Below, one piece after another: positions 52,099 to 60,865 of a DNA stretch of 64,000 nucleotides. Origin of the DNA: Planctomycetia bacterium (GTDB lineage Bacteria; Planctomycetota; Phycisphaerae; Phycisphaerales; SM1A02); NCBI GenBank assembly GCA_005787685.1, contig SYAC01000004.1:62001-126000 (forward strand), read 5' to 3'. Position numbers and translations under genes: made by a program. Below the pieces are notes generated by a model. The model had not been told where the DNA came from and ran no database searches. It saw nothing but the letters and a program-made list of their open reading frames with translations. How positions within the stretch are numbered: the stretch's first letter is position 1; each line of letters starts with the position of its first letter.

Positions 52099-52215
52099 CC
52101 AACCCATTCAAGGGGAACCAAGCGAGCATGGGACAACCAACCGAATTGAGTTCAGTTGTTCCCCAACCATGCTTGGCGTCATCCGTTCCAGAGCCGCGTC
52201 CAACCTTTTGGTTGG
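52099..52215. repeat. Cluster of CCAACC/GGTTGG motifs before dnaA
   Basis: CCAACC-type motifs occur at 52099-52105, 52134-52142 (doubled), 52162-52168 and 52200-52205, with the inverted GGTTGG at 52210-52215. They are spread over the first 55-170 bp before the dnaA GTG. An imperfect inverted repeat (AGCATGGGACAAC at 52126-52137 with its complement at 52155-52173) overlaps them. Standard DnaA boxes (TTATNCACA) are not seen. The stretch may be a regulatory or origin element. Confidence 0.55.
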
Positions 52216-52381
52216 TCGCAAACATTCTCGCATCCTGCGAAGTCAGAGCAGATTAGTTCGTTTTTTTTTGAATGCAAGAGGTCAATCCCAAACGAAAGTG
52301 GATGCAATCACAAAGCCTTGTATTTGTTGGAGTTCATGTGAAAAAAACTTGTGCACCGCGTTCCATGCATTCTTGTCAACA

Positions 52382-53308
52382 TCATGTGGAAGGTTTCAGA
52401 CTTGACAAAGCAAGCGCCACTCTGCGGGTCATGACGCGAAAACCTCTGGACACGTACAAGCGTAAAGCAGGGGAATTACGCTCATCTACGGCAAGCACAA
52501 TGCTGCGTTCGCAATGTTTTGCGGCAAGAAATAAAGCGTGGTCCAACAAATGCGCGCCAAACCCCTTGCCGCGTGCAAATTGCGCCAAGCCGAAGTACGC
52601 AACCTCAATGCAGTCCGCTGCGGGAGTGCGATTGACAACGCTTACCCCCGCGTTCACTCCGTTGATTTGCATGACCGTCCAAAGTTGTGGATCAAAATTA
52701 CCGCCGCGGCGGTAGCCATCTAAAATATCCTTTTCATGGCGCAGGGCGGCCAAGCCAGGGCAATCCAGCGAGTTCTCATAGGTTGCCTTGAAGAGCGCAA
52801 GCATGGCATCTTGGTCGATTGGATTTGATGAGAGAACCACGCCCTCTTTCGTAGGTGGTGGCTTGGGATTGCGCGCGTTCGCCCGCTCCATGGAAACCAA
52901 TGTGGCCAAGTTTAAAAAACCGGCTTGTTGAAGAACCGAAATTTCCAAATCATCATGTGGCTCGGCTAAATATTGAATCAGGTCAATATTCCCAACCTCA
53001 AGCGCGTGGCGTGTCATGGTTTTGACCAGGGCCACGGTGTGCGCGGCATGCTCGCGATTTTGAATTGGAGAAAGAGTTAAAGATGCGGTTTTGCCTGGAT
53101 TGCTAGACAAAAGCCCGGCTGCCACCATATATCCGCGCTGATCGACACGCTGCCATAAGTCTCGCAGGGACAACCCCTCGCGCCGTGGCGCGGCAAGAAG
53201 TCGACTGCTTTGGGCAAGCCGTTTTCCCAGTATTTTTTCCAATACCCGCAAGCGTTCTTCGGGTTGAACGGGCTGCGAAAGGGCGTCAGGTGGCGGGCTT
53301 TCACTCAC
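52382..53308 (-). CDS. GNAT family acetyltransferase with an N-terminal extra domain
   Basis: 308 residues; GTG start at 53308. The GNAT fold fills about residues 155-300: LWTVMQINGVNAGVSVVNRT, motif A FARGKGFGAHLLDHALFLAA (acetyl-CoA loop R-G-K-G-F-G) and NSPALRLYVSRGFRV. The N-terminal 150 residues are also GNAT-like (LTLSPIQNREHAAHTVALVKTMT) but lack the CoA loop, so it may be a tandem GNAT with a dead first half, as in mycothiol synthase. Acceptor unknown. It is 245 bp or more upstream of dnaA on the same strand. Confidence 0.8.
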   Translation of the reverse strand: MSESPPPDALSQPVQPEERLRVLEKILGKRLAQSSRLLAAPRREGLSLRDLWQRVDQRGYMVAAGLLSSNPGKTASLTLSPIQNREHAAHTVALVKTMTRHALEVGNIDLIQYLAEPHDDLEISVLQQAGFLNLATLVSMERANARNPKPPPTKEGVVLSSNPIDQDAMLALFKATYENSLDCPGLAALRHEKDILDGYRRGGNFDPQLWTVMQINGVNAGVSVVNRTPAADCIEVAYFGLAQFARGKGFGAHLLDHALFLAAKHCERSIVLAVDERNSPALRLYVSRGFRVMTRRVALALSSLKPST

Positions 53309-53355
53309 GTACCCAAGCCTAGCAACATTCCAAGAATCCTTGCGTATTGGTTACC

Positions 53356-53994
53356 ATGAACCAAATGCTTCACCTTGTATTTCTAGCCATGGTTGCTTTG
53401 CAGAATGACATCACGCCGGCCGCCCAACAAACGCCGCCGCCAAAGCCGCCAGCCGCGCGTACTCGCGCCATTGATCAATGGGAACTTGATTATCAAGTTG
53501 GTCCATTGCGCTTGTACAAAGATGGCGAGACGGGCGAAGCCTTTTGGTATGCCACATACACCATCGTCAATCGCACGGGTCGCGATCGCAGTATCGCACC
53601 GCAATGGAGCATTCTTGATGAAGAGGGTCGACTCTTTAACGCAGGCGAGGGAGTGTCGCGGCGCATTCAGCGCGCTGTACAAACACTGTTGGCCAATCCA
53701 TTGCATGAGGATCAATCCGCGGTCATTGGCGACATCATGACCGGCGAGGAAAATGCCAAGAGCGGTGTTGCGATTTGGAAAGTGGGGCCGGAGGCTCGGC
53801 GATTTTCTATATTGGTGTCAGGGCTTTCCAACATTAAGAAAACCTCGGATGATCCCACCACCAAGAAACCGATCGTGTTGAAGAAGACCCGACGGATTGA
53901 CTACCAAATGTCGTGCGATCGAGCCACGCTGATTGGGGAAGTCCCAATGACGCCTTCGGGTGTGGAGCAGAATCCGCGCTGGATCATGCGCTAA
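53356..53994 (+). CDS. Secreted protein of unknown function
   Basis: 212 residues. The ATG at 53356 is in a run of possible starts (a TTG three codons before). A short hydrophobic N-terminus (MLHLVFLAMVALQ) suggests a signal. A Pro/Gln/Ala linker follows, then a beta-rich domain (YQVGPLRLYKDGETGEAFWYATYTIVNRTGRD, DYQMSCDRATLIGE). Resembles other planctomycete secreted beta-sandwich proteins, but no family is named. It is followed by rpmA after 182 bp. Confidence 0.7.
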   Translation: MNQMLHLVFLAMVALQNDITPAAQQTPPPKPPAARTRAIDQWELDYQVGPLRLYKDGETGEAFWYATYTIVNRTGRDRSIAPQWSILDEEGRLFNAGEGVSRRIQRAVQTLLANPLHEDQSAVIGDIMTGEENAKSGVAIWKVGPEARRFSILVSGLSNIKKTSDDPTTKKPIVLKKTRRIDYQMSCDRATLIGEVPMTPSGVEQNPRWIMR

Positions 53995-54176
53995 GTCAAA
54001 CGGCGGTGGATATTGAATTTTCAAGCTATTTTACGGGTATTTTTGGGCGGCTGCAAAGGCTGGCCGTGGGCGACACCGGTCCGCATGCATGGCACAATGG
54101 GGCTTTGCCAAATCATAGAATTTTGTTAAACTGTCCGACTCGGAATTTATGGCAACGCATTTGAAGGAACCAAACT

Positions 54177-54419
54177 ATGGCACACAAAAAAGGTCAAGGC
54201 TCAACTGAAAACGGACGCGATTCGAACGCGCAACACTTGGGCATTAAACTCTACGGCGGTCAAGCCGCTCGAACTGGCTGCATCATCTTGCATCAGCGCG
54301 GAACCAAGTGGAAGCCAGGCAAGAATGCATTCCGCGCCAAGGACGACGCCATCATGGCGGGCGCCGATGGCAAAGTCGCTTTCCGTGGACGCTTTGTAGA
54401 CATTCTTCCGTGCAACTAA
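54177..54419 (+). CDS. rpmA: Ribosomal protein L27
   Basis: 80 residues. [28 protein letters not shown] is nearly diagnostic of L27, whose N-terminal tail reaches the peptidyl-transferase centre. GAAGGA ribosome binding site 8 bases before the ATG. The usual partner gene rplU (L21) does not lie upstream; obg is 138 bp downstream. No processing-site extension (as in Firmicutes) is present. Confidence 0.97.
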   Translation: MAHKKGQGSTENGRDSNAQHLGIKLYGGQAARTGCIILHQRGTKWKPGKNAFRAKDDAIMAGADGKVAFRGRFVDILPCN

Positions 54420-54433
54420 ATCGAACGCGCTGC

Positions 54434-54459
54434 GATGGACCACAATGATTTGGTCCATC
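54434..54459 (+). terminator. Hairpin after rpmA
   Basis: GATGGACCA pairs with TGGTCCATC (9 bp) around an 8-nt loop. The T-run that follows is delayed, so it may be an attenuator between rpmA and obg rather than a full terminator. Confidence 0.5.
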
Positions 54460-54557
54460 AGCGTGATGGACTTTTGAGTTTTCCGTCACTGTTGCCCCCC
54501 ACAGTTGTTCGCCATCGTGACCTCCATTGTTGACCCTCAGGGTCGGATTGATGAAAA

Positions 54558-55592
54558 ATGCTTGTTGATCGTGCGCAAATCATGGTGCGATCTGGCAAGG
54601 GAGGCGATGGCGCTAGCCACATGCGCCACGAGAAATCCAATCCCAAGGCTGGTCCCGATGGCGGCGACGGTGGCGATGGCGGCTCTGTGACCATTGTGAC
54701 CGACGCGCACTTGGACACGCTGCTTGCGTTTCGATATCAACGACATTTTTTTGCCACCGATGGCGAGAAGGGTTTGTCCAAAAGTTGCCACGGAGCCAAC
54801 GGTAAATCCGTGATTGTGCGCGTGCCCTGTGGCACGCTTGTGTTTGACGACACCACGGATGAATTATTGTGCGACATGGTGTTGTCCGATCAAGAGTTGG
54901 TGGTGGCCAAAGGCGGCAAAGGCGGGCTGGGCAATGAAAATTTCAAGACCAGCACGCATCAAACTCCATCGGAGTTCACGCCAGGCGAACCTTGCGTTGA
55001 GCGCATGTTGCGCTTTGAATTGAAATTGATCGCGGATGTTGGCCTGGTTGGCTTGCCCAATGCCGGCAAAAGCACAATGCTGTGCGCGTTAACGCGCGCC
55101 GAGGCCAAGATTGGCGCGTATCCATTCACCACTTTGTCGCCGCAGTTGGGAATCGCTGAGTTGCCAGGTGATCGTCGACTTGTGTTCGCAGATTTACCGG
55201 GATTGATCCAAGGCGCGGCCGAAGGCGCGGGGTTGGGACATGATTTTTTACGTCACATTGAACGCACGCGCGTGATCTTGCACTTGGTGGACATGGTTCC
55301 CAATGATGGCTCCGATCCCATTGCCAATGTGGAGTTGATCCGCAACGAGCTCGCGGTGTTCAGCGGCGAACTTGGTTCCAAGCCCGAGTTGTTGGTATTG
55401 AACAAGGTTGATTTGATTCCAGAGAGCGAGCGCGCCAAGAGAGTCATGAAGTTGTGCAACGCGTTGCGCGTGCCAACGGCGCGGCGCATGGTGGTGAGTG
55501 GCGCAACTGGTGAAGGCTTGCGCGACATGCTTGAGGCGTGTTGGAAATTAGCCGCGCATGATGTGGCGGCTCCTTGGCGCCAAATTTCTTAA
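54558..55592 (+). CDS. obg: Obg family GTPase
   Basis: 344 residues. The Gly-rich Obg fold is at the N-terminus (SGKGGDGASHMRHEK, PDGGDGGDGGSV). The GTPase domain has G1 GLPNAGKST (165-173), G3 in FADLPGLIQGAAEG, G4 NKVD and G5 SGATGEG. It binds the 50S subunit and is needed for ribosome assembly and stringent-type control. It pairs with rpmA, a classic neighbour, and ends without the C-terminal OCT domain that some Obg proteins carry. Transcribed towards the thioredoxin-like gene. Confidence 0.96.
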   Translation: MLVDRAQIMVRSGKGGDGASHMRHEKSNPKAGPDGGDGGDGGSVTIVTDAHLDTLLAFRYQRHFFATDGEKGLSKSCHGANGKSVIVRVPCGTLVFDDTTDELLCDMVLSDQELVVAKGGKGGLGNENFKTSTHQTPSEFTPGEPCVERMLRFELKLIADVGLVGLPNAGKSTMLCALTRAEAKIGAYPFTTLSPQLGIAELPGDRRLVFADLPGLIQGAAEGAGLGHDFLRHIERTRVILHLVDMVPNDGSDPIANVELIRNELAVFSGELGSKPELLVLNKVDLIPESERAKRVMKLCNALRVPTARRMVVSGATGEGLRDMLEACWKLAAHDVAAPWRQIS

Positions 55593-55647
55593 AACAACTT
55601 TGGCTTATCGCCGGGCTTCACACAACGAAGCGACATTCGGGCGCACC

Positions 55648-56211
55648 TTAATCGCCGTGCTTTTGGCGAAGGCGGCCTGAAAGACGCAGCAAAAGTTGCA
55701 CGCGCTCGAATTCATTCAGCCACTCTTGCAAGGTTTGCGCGCCTTCTTCGGCGGGCAACGCCACTCCAGGCAAGGGGCAGGTGAAACCAAGCTGCTTGCT
55801 GGCGATGGATCGGTAGCGGCTGAGCGTGCGATCGCCCAACATGGAAACAAATTCAAAATCCTCCGCCATCCACACCACCACGGGAACGCGCGCGCCGCCA
55901 CAGACTTTGGTGTGCTCTGTGAAATCTGGACGAGCATCGCGATCGATCCAACGCAAATCAATATGCGGGCTTGCCTTGGCGATAGCTTGAAGCATGGGTC
56001 CTTGCTGCGCGCAGTCGCCGCACCACACACCACTGACCACAAGCACCGGCATGTGGCGAACAAAGGATTGAAGCAGTGTTTCTTGCGAGCTGGTTAGCCG
56101 GACACTTTTTTCAACGCTGCGCCAAGAGCCGGCGCGGCCAGGATCGCTCTCCAAATAGCGGTCGTAGGGCAGTGCTTGATCAAATGCGCTTTGGAGAAGG
56201 GTTGCGTTCAT
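55648..56211 (-). CDS. Thioredoxin-fold protein
   Basis: 187 residues, no signal peptide. The active-site motif is GVWCGDCAQQGP (C64-G-D-C67), and the cis-Pro loop is VPVVVWM. The CGDC motif is like those of TlpA-type and bacterial thiol-reductase relatives that lack the standard CGPC. Around the fold there are N- and C-terminal extensions of about 45 residues each (ESDPGRAGSWRSVEKSV and EWLNEFERVQLLLRLSGRL). This resembles the thioredoxin-family proteins (thioredoxin_9 type) of unknown partner. It stands alone. Confidence 0.82.
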   Translation of the reverse strand: MNATLLQSAFDQALPYDRYLESDPGRAGSWRSVEKSVRLTSSQETLLQSFVRHMPVLVVSGVWCGDCAQQGPMLQAIAKASPHIDLRWIDRDARPDFTEHTKVCGGARVPVVVWMAEDFEFVSMLGDRTLSRYRSIASKQLGFTCPLPGVALPAEEGAQTLQEWLNEFERVQLLLRLSGRLRQKHGD

Positions 56212-56296
56212 GGTGAAAGACTATGCAAAGACTCAAAAGAGATCGAGCACGAAAGGGCGTTCGCATCTTTTGCAGGGTATTTGCACCAAACGCAAC

Positions 56297-57850
56297 TTAT
56301 TCGCCGGGAGTGGTGGCGTTGGATTTGGCGGCCACATTGGTCTTGCGGGTCCAGCGCGATGTGTCCTCTGGTGAACCCACTGCGAAGGCAAGTTTGGCTG
56401 CCGATGCCAGCAACTCCGCGCGCGTGCGGATAAGCGTGGAGCGCGCAGTGAACAGCGCGGATTCGGCGGTGAGGACATTGTTGATGTTGCTTAAGCCATT
56501 CACATAGGACTCAAATACGGAGTCGTAAGAATCTTGACTGGCCTTGAGCAGTGACTCGCCGAACGCGAATTGTTTGATGGCGGCAAGATGCACGAAGTAG
56601 GAGTCCCACACTTCGCTTGTGGCTTCAAGGCGCAATTTCTCAAGATCGGCCGCGGCCACGGCGCGGTCGGCGCGCGCTTGACGCACGGCGTTGGTGCGCT
56701 CAAACCCATCAAAAAGTAGCCAAGAACCATTCAAACCAGCGGAGTACTCGGGGCCCCAGAAATTTTGATTGGTGGTCGGATCACCTAACGATGTATTGCC
56801 GTCGTACCAAAATCGAGTTTGTCCAACCATGCCGCCAATGTTCACGATGGGCAAAAATTGAGCCTCGGCAAGTTTAATTTCGGCGTCGGCGCCACGCACG
56901 CGTTCCACTGCGGCAAGCAAATCAGGACGGCCACGAATGGAGGTGCGAATCAAGTCATCCACTTGCGCGCTCATATCTTCGGGAAGGGCGAGGCGTTGCA
57001 AACTTGTGATTTTAATTTCTGTTTCTGCGGACAAGCCCACGCGGCGCGCCAATGTGGATTGCGCGTCAAAGGTCGCGCTATTTGAGGCTTCAAGAGCGAA
57101 TTGGGCTTGCGTAAATTGTTGTTTGGCCAACAGCATTTCGGGGCGCGTGGCCAATCCAACAATCAGGCGATCTTCAACCGCTTCCAGTTGCACGCGCGCG
57201 GTCTCTAGATTTTGCTCGGCAGTTTCTTGCAACGCAATTTTCGCGTCCACGCTGAAGTAGGCGTCTTGCACTTCAAAGATGACTTTTTGAATGCTTCGGT
57301 TGAACGAATAGTTGGACGCCATCAAAGCGCGGCGCGCGGTTTCAGTTTTTGCGTCGCGGCGGCCAAAATCCACCAAAATCCAAGCCAGATTTAATGAGCC
57401 TTGCAACATTGGGCCGGTGTTTCTAAAGCGTTCAGTGTTGATGTAGCTGATCTGTTGCACATAGCCGCCAAAGCCAGAGGCGGAAAGCGTTGGCAGATAT
57501 AAACTTTCAATGCGACCAAGTTGCGCCGCGCGCGATTTCGCTTTCTGCCATTCGCCTCGGGTGGTTGGATTATTTTCCAAGGCGAATTCCACAAGTGATG
57601 GCAACGTATTGGGCCCATCTTTGGGAAGGGCTTGAAATTGTTTTTCCGCCTCAGTTTCCGCGCGGCCCTTGGCGTCTTGCGGCGTGTCGCCATTTTTTTC
57701 TAAGGACCATGGAGTCGCGGATGATTGCGAAACCAGTTTTTCAAATCGCTCCTCATTCCACGGATCGTCGCTTTGGCAGGCGTTCAATCCAACAAGCGCG
57801 CTTGTCAACAGCGTGGCGGTGCAGAGTGACTGGATAAATCGAATTTGCAT
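56297..57850 (-). CDS. TolC-like outer-membrane efflux lipoprotein
   Basis: 517 residues. Start at 57850 gives a signal peptide with lipobox LNAC (Cys25). Two outer-membrane efflux repeats are visible: ENNPTTRGEWQKAKSRAAQLGRI with VQDAYFSVDAKIALQETAEQNLETARVQLEAV, then GNTSLGDPTTNQNFWGPEYSAGLNGSWLLFDG with the LEKLRLEATSEVWDSYFVH coiled coil. The trimer forms the outer-membrane part of RND, MacAB or type I secretion pumps; no pump gene is next to it. Ends before a short gap to the thioredoxin gene, same strand. Upstream of it, on the same strand, lies mutS. Confidence 0.88.
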   Translation of the reverse strand: MQIRFIQSLCTATLLTSALVGLNACQSDDPWNEERFEKLVSQSSATPWSLEKNGDTPQDAKGRAETEAEKQFQALPKDGPNTLPSLVEFALENNPTTRGEWQKAKSRAAQLGRIESLYLPTLSASGFGGYVQQISYINTERFRNTGPMLQGSLNLAWILVDFGRRDAKTETARRALMASNYSFNRSIQKVIFEVQDAYFSVDAKIALQETAEQNLETARVQLEAVEDRLIVGLATRPEMLLAKQQFTQAQFALEASNSATFDAQSTLARRVGLSAETEIKITSLQRLALPEDMSAQVDDLIRTSIRGRPDLLAAVERVRGADAEIKLAEAQFLPIVNIGGMVGQTRFWYDGNTSLGDPTTNQNFWGPEYSAGLNGSWLLFDGFERTNAVRQARADRAVAAADLEKLRLEATSEVWDSYFVHLAAIKQFAFGESLLKASQDSYDSVFESYVNGLSNINNVLTAESALFTARSTLIRTRAELLASAAKLAFAVGSPEDTSRWTRKTNVAAKSNATTPGE

Positions 57851-57923
57851 TGGCAAGCCAATCGTAGCGTGTCGGCGTGAAATAGTCATGCGCCCATTGT
57901 CAGCGCTTGATGGATGATTGGCT

Positions 57924-60608
57924 TCACTGGCGCTCTTGCAAGGCCTTGGCATGCAGACGGCGCAGGGCGTCAAAGGCTTGCAGTGGGGTGAGTTGATTTA
58001 GATCAAGGGCTTGCAGTTCTTGCAGCGTTTCACTTGGCTTGAATGAGGTATTAGAAGGGTCTATGTCAACCGTGTGCGGATCGGTTGGGCGCAACTGCGA
58101 GAATAAATCCGGGGCGGCAGGAGTCTGCTTGGAGTTCTTACCTGCGCGCTTTATTTTTTCCGGGGCGCCAGTTTGGTTCGCCGTTTCCACGGCAAGGGAT
58201 TCCAAAATAGCCTCAGCGCGCGCCACCACATCGAGCGGCAATCCAGCCAGGCGCGCCACATGAATTCCATAACTGCGATCGGCGTGACCCGTGGTGATCT
58301 TGTGCAGGAACACAATTCCACTTTCCCATTCACGCACGGTCACATGAAGGTTCATGATGCGCGGCAGGCGATCCGCCAGCGATGTGATCTCGTGGTAGTG
58401 GGTGGCGAAAAATGTTCGGCAACCTCGGGCTGCCAGACCTTCTGCGATCGCCCATGCCAAACTTAAGCCATCCAGTGTGCTGGTGCCGCGGCCAATTTCG
58501 TCCATGACCACCAGGCTGCGCTGCGTGGCTTGGTGCAGAATGCGCGCCGCCTCCAGCATTTCAATCATGAATGTGGATTGGCCCAAATGCAATTCATCCG
58601 ACGCACCAATGCGGGTGAAGATGCGGTCAGTCATTCCAATGGTTGCGCTGTGCGCCGGCACAAAGGCCCCGGCGTGCGCCAAAATAACAATGAGCGCGTT
58701 TTGCCTGATATATGTGCTTTTTCCGGCCATGTTTGGTCCGGTGATCAGCGCAAGTGTGGGTGCGTTGGCATGCGTGGCTGGACCCAGCGTTGAACTGTTT
58801 GGAATTAATTTTCTTCCCAATGACATTTCAAGCGCGGGGTGGCGGCCATCGACAATGTCCAGCAACGGCTCGTCCACCATCGTGGGGCGCACATGATTGC
58901 GTCGCTGCGCGGTTGATGCGAATGAAGCGAGCACGTCGATGAGTGCGACGCATTCGCCCACGCGTTGAATGGAGTGGATGTGCATGGACACCTCCGCGCA
59001 GAGCTGGTTGAAAAGTTTTTGCTCGCAGTCAAGCGCGCGCCGCTCCGCGCCCAGCACTTTCACTTCAAACTCGCGCAACTCTGGCGTGATGCAGCGCTCG
59101 CCATTCTTCACGGTTTGCCGGCGCGTGAAGTCCACTGGAATTTTTCCGACATGCGAATTGGTGACCTCAATGTAGTAGCCAAAGACGCGGTTGAATCCAA
59201 CCTTCAATGTGGTGATGCCAGTTCGTTCAATCAAACCTTTTTGATAGTCCGCAAGCCAGCCATCCGCATCGCGTTGCAAGACATGGCACTCGTCCAATTC
59301 CGCGTTAAAACCGCTGCGAAACAAGCCGCCTTCACGCATGTGTGCAGGTGGCGAATCCACGCAGGCGTCCACAATTTTTTGCGCTAAGCACTTCAGCGCG
59401 CGCGCGGGTTCTTGCAGCGCGAGCCGGTCTTGATCAAAGACGCTGTCGTTTGGAAGAAGCTCGATGAGTTGCTCCGTGGCCACCACGCTGCGTCCAAGTG
59501 CCAGCAGATCGCGCGGAGTGGCTCGGCCCAGCGCCAAGCGCGCGGCAATGCGCGCAATGTCTTGCACAATGTCAAGTGTTTGCGTGATCTCATCGCGGCG
59601 GCGGGTGTCGGCCACCAATAACGCCACGCGATCATGACGGCGCATGATTTCATTTCGATCGCACGACGGGCGCACCAACCACGCGCGCGCCAACCGCCGA
59701 CCCATGGCGGTGCGCGGCGGCTCTAGGCATGCGATCAACGAGCCCTCGGTGGATTGGCTGCGCATGGTGCGCTCCACTTCCAATGAGCGCAGCGACGCCG
59801 CGTCCATGATGAGCGATTGTGAATGCTCAACTGGAAGTGGAGGTCGCAAATGCGCCAAGGCCGCGCCATTGCCCGCGGCTTGCGTCTCTATGAAATAGCG
59901 CAGCAGCGCGCCCGCGGCAGCCGTTGCGGCGCCATCATCGCTTAAGCCAAATCCGCCTAAAGCAGCCACTTTGTAATGCTTTTGCAATAATTGCGCGGCG
60001 TCGCGCACGGCAAAGTTCCACGCCGGACGCTCTTGGCAAGCCTTCACCAACGAGGTCGCATGCTCCTTGTGCGCGAAGCCTTCGGGCAGCAATAATTCAG
60101 CTGGCTCTAGGCGCGCGATCAGATCAAGCCACTCATGTGCGTCCACCGTGAACACTTCAAACGCGCCGGTCGAAAGCTCCGCCAAGGCAATACCAACATG
60201 CGCGCCGTCCGCGCTCATGGCTACAGCGGCCACGCGGTTGGCGGCGCCGGCGTCAAGCAACGCCTCATCCACCAAGGTGCCTGGAGTGACAACACGCGTG
60301 ACCGCGCGATCAACCACGCCCTTGGCGTCCTTGGCGTCTTGAATTTGTTCGCACACCGCGACGCGGAAACCCTGCTCAACCAAGCGCCGCAAATATCCCT
60401 CGGCGGCGTGGTGGGGAACGCCGGCCATGGGCACACCCTTGGTGCGCTCGGTAAGCGTTATGCCAAGCGCGCGCGACGCCGTGACGGCGTCCTCGTCAAA
60501 GAGTTCGTAAAAGTCGCCAATGCGAAAGAACAGAAGACAGCCCGGATGCTCGCGTTTGAAGCGGTCATATTGCTTCATGGCGGGTGTTTCACGGGTGGCA
60601 ATGCTCAT
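57924..60608 (-). CDS. mutS: DNA mismatch repair protein MutS
   Basis: 894 residues, slightly longer than typical. Domain I mismatch-binding motif RIGDFYELFDEDAV (residue F in the FxE-like GDFYELF), clamp and lever segments, ATPase Walker A GPNMAGKSTYIRQ, Walker B VVMDEIGRGTSTLDGL and the final helix-turn-helix STLDGLSLAWAIAEGLA with ATHYHEI. It finds mismatches and recruits MutL. The C-terminal 90 residues after the ATPase carry a Pro/Ser/Thr-rich stretch and a dimerisation-like end (LTPLQAFDALRRLHAKALQ). Start ATG 60608. Confidence 0.96.
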   Translation of the reverse strand: MSIATRETPAMKQYDRFKREHPGCLLFFRIGDFYELFDEDAVTASRALGITLTERTKGVPMAGVPHHAAEGYLRRLVEQGFRVAVCEQIQDAKDAKGVVDRAVTRVVTPGTLVDEALLDAGAANRVAAVAMSADGAHVGIALAELSTGAFEVFTVDAHEWLDLIARLEPAELLLPEGFAHKEHATSLVKACQERPAWNFAVRDAAQLLQKHYKVAALGGFGLSDDGAATAAAGALLRYFIETQAAGNGAALAHLRPPLPVEHSQSLIMDAASLRSLEVERTMRSQSTEGSLIACLEPPRTAMGRRLARAWLVRPSCDRNEIMRRHDRVALLVADTRRRDEITQTLDIVQDIARIAARLALGRATPRDLLALGRSVVATEQLIELLPNDSVFDQDRLALQEPARALKCLAQKIVDACVDSPPAHMREGGLFRSGFNAELDECHVLQRDADGWLADYQKGLIERTGITTLKVGFNRVFGYYIEVTNSHVGKIPVDFTRRQTVKNGERCITPELREFEVKVLGAERRALDCEQKLFNQLCAEVSMHIHSIQRVGECVALIDVLASFASTAQRRNHVRPTMVDEPLLDIVDGRHPALEMSLGRKLIPNSSTLGPATHANAPTLALITGPNMAGKSTYIRQNALIVILAHAGAFVPAHSATIGMTDRIFTRIGASDELHLGQSTFMIEMLEAARILHQATQRSLVVMDEIGRGTSTLDGLSLAWAIAEGLAARGCRTFFATHYHEITSLADRLPRIMNLHVTVREWESGIVFLHKITTGHADRSYGIHVARLAGLPLDVVARAEAILESLAVETANQTGAPEKIKRAGKNSKQTPAAPDLFSQLRPTDPHTVDIDPSNTSFKPSETLQELQALDLNQLTPLQAFDALRRLHAKALQERQ

Positions 60609-60660
60609 GGTTCAAGCATACGAAAGGCCGGCGAAAGTTCGGAGCGCGCATGGTGAATAA

Positions 60661-60689
60661 AAATAAAAACCCCGCTTGTGAAAGCGGGG
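60661..60689 (-). terminator. Intrinsic terminator of tRNA-Ala
   Basis: On the minus strand, CCCCGCTT and AAGCGGGG flank a 4-nt loop and lead into TTTTTATTT. It is the strongest terminator near the tRNA and separates it from mutS. Confidence 0.92.
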
Positions 60690-60697
60690 CGCAGCAA

Positions 60698-60770
60698 TGG
60701 AGTGGATGAGAATCGAACTCATAACCTCTTGAATGCGATTCAAGCGCTCTACCAATTGAGCTACCACCCC
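60698..60770 (-). tRNA. tRNA-Ala (CGC anticodon)
   Basis: 73 nt. The acceptor GGGGTGG/CCACTCC has the G3-U70 pair that marks alanine identity. Anticodon stem CTTGA/TCAAG with loop ATCGCAT gives anticodon CGC (reads GCG). Position 38 is T. T-loop GTTCGATTC, discriminator A. CCA is not encoded. Confidence 0.9.
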
Positions 60771-60865
60771 CGAAGTGCTGGTGCAAGAGGGAAAGTGTAA
60801 TCGCAGCAAGATGCAATCGCCACTCGAAACGCCACATGATTTCAAAGGGCAGTTATGCTGTTTCA

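Noticed and set aside
52047-52381. Classical oriC with TTATCCACA boxes before dnaA
   Set aside because: No close match to the consensus. The nearest words, such as TTGTGCACC, differ at two or more positions.
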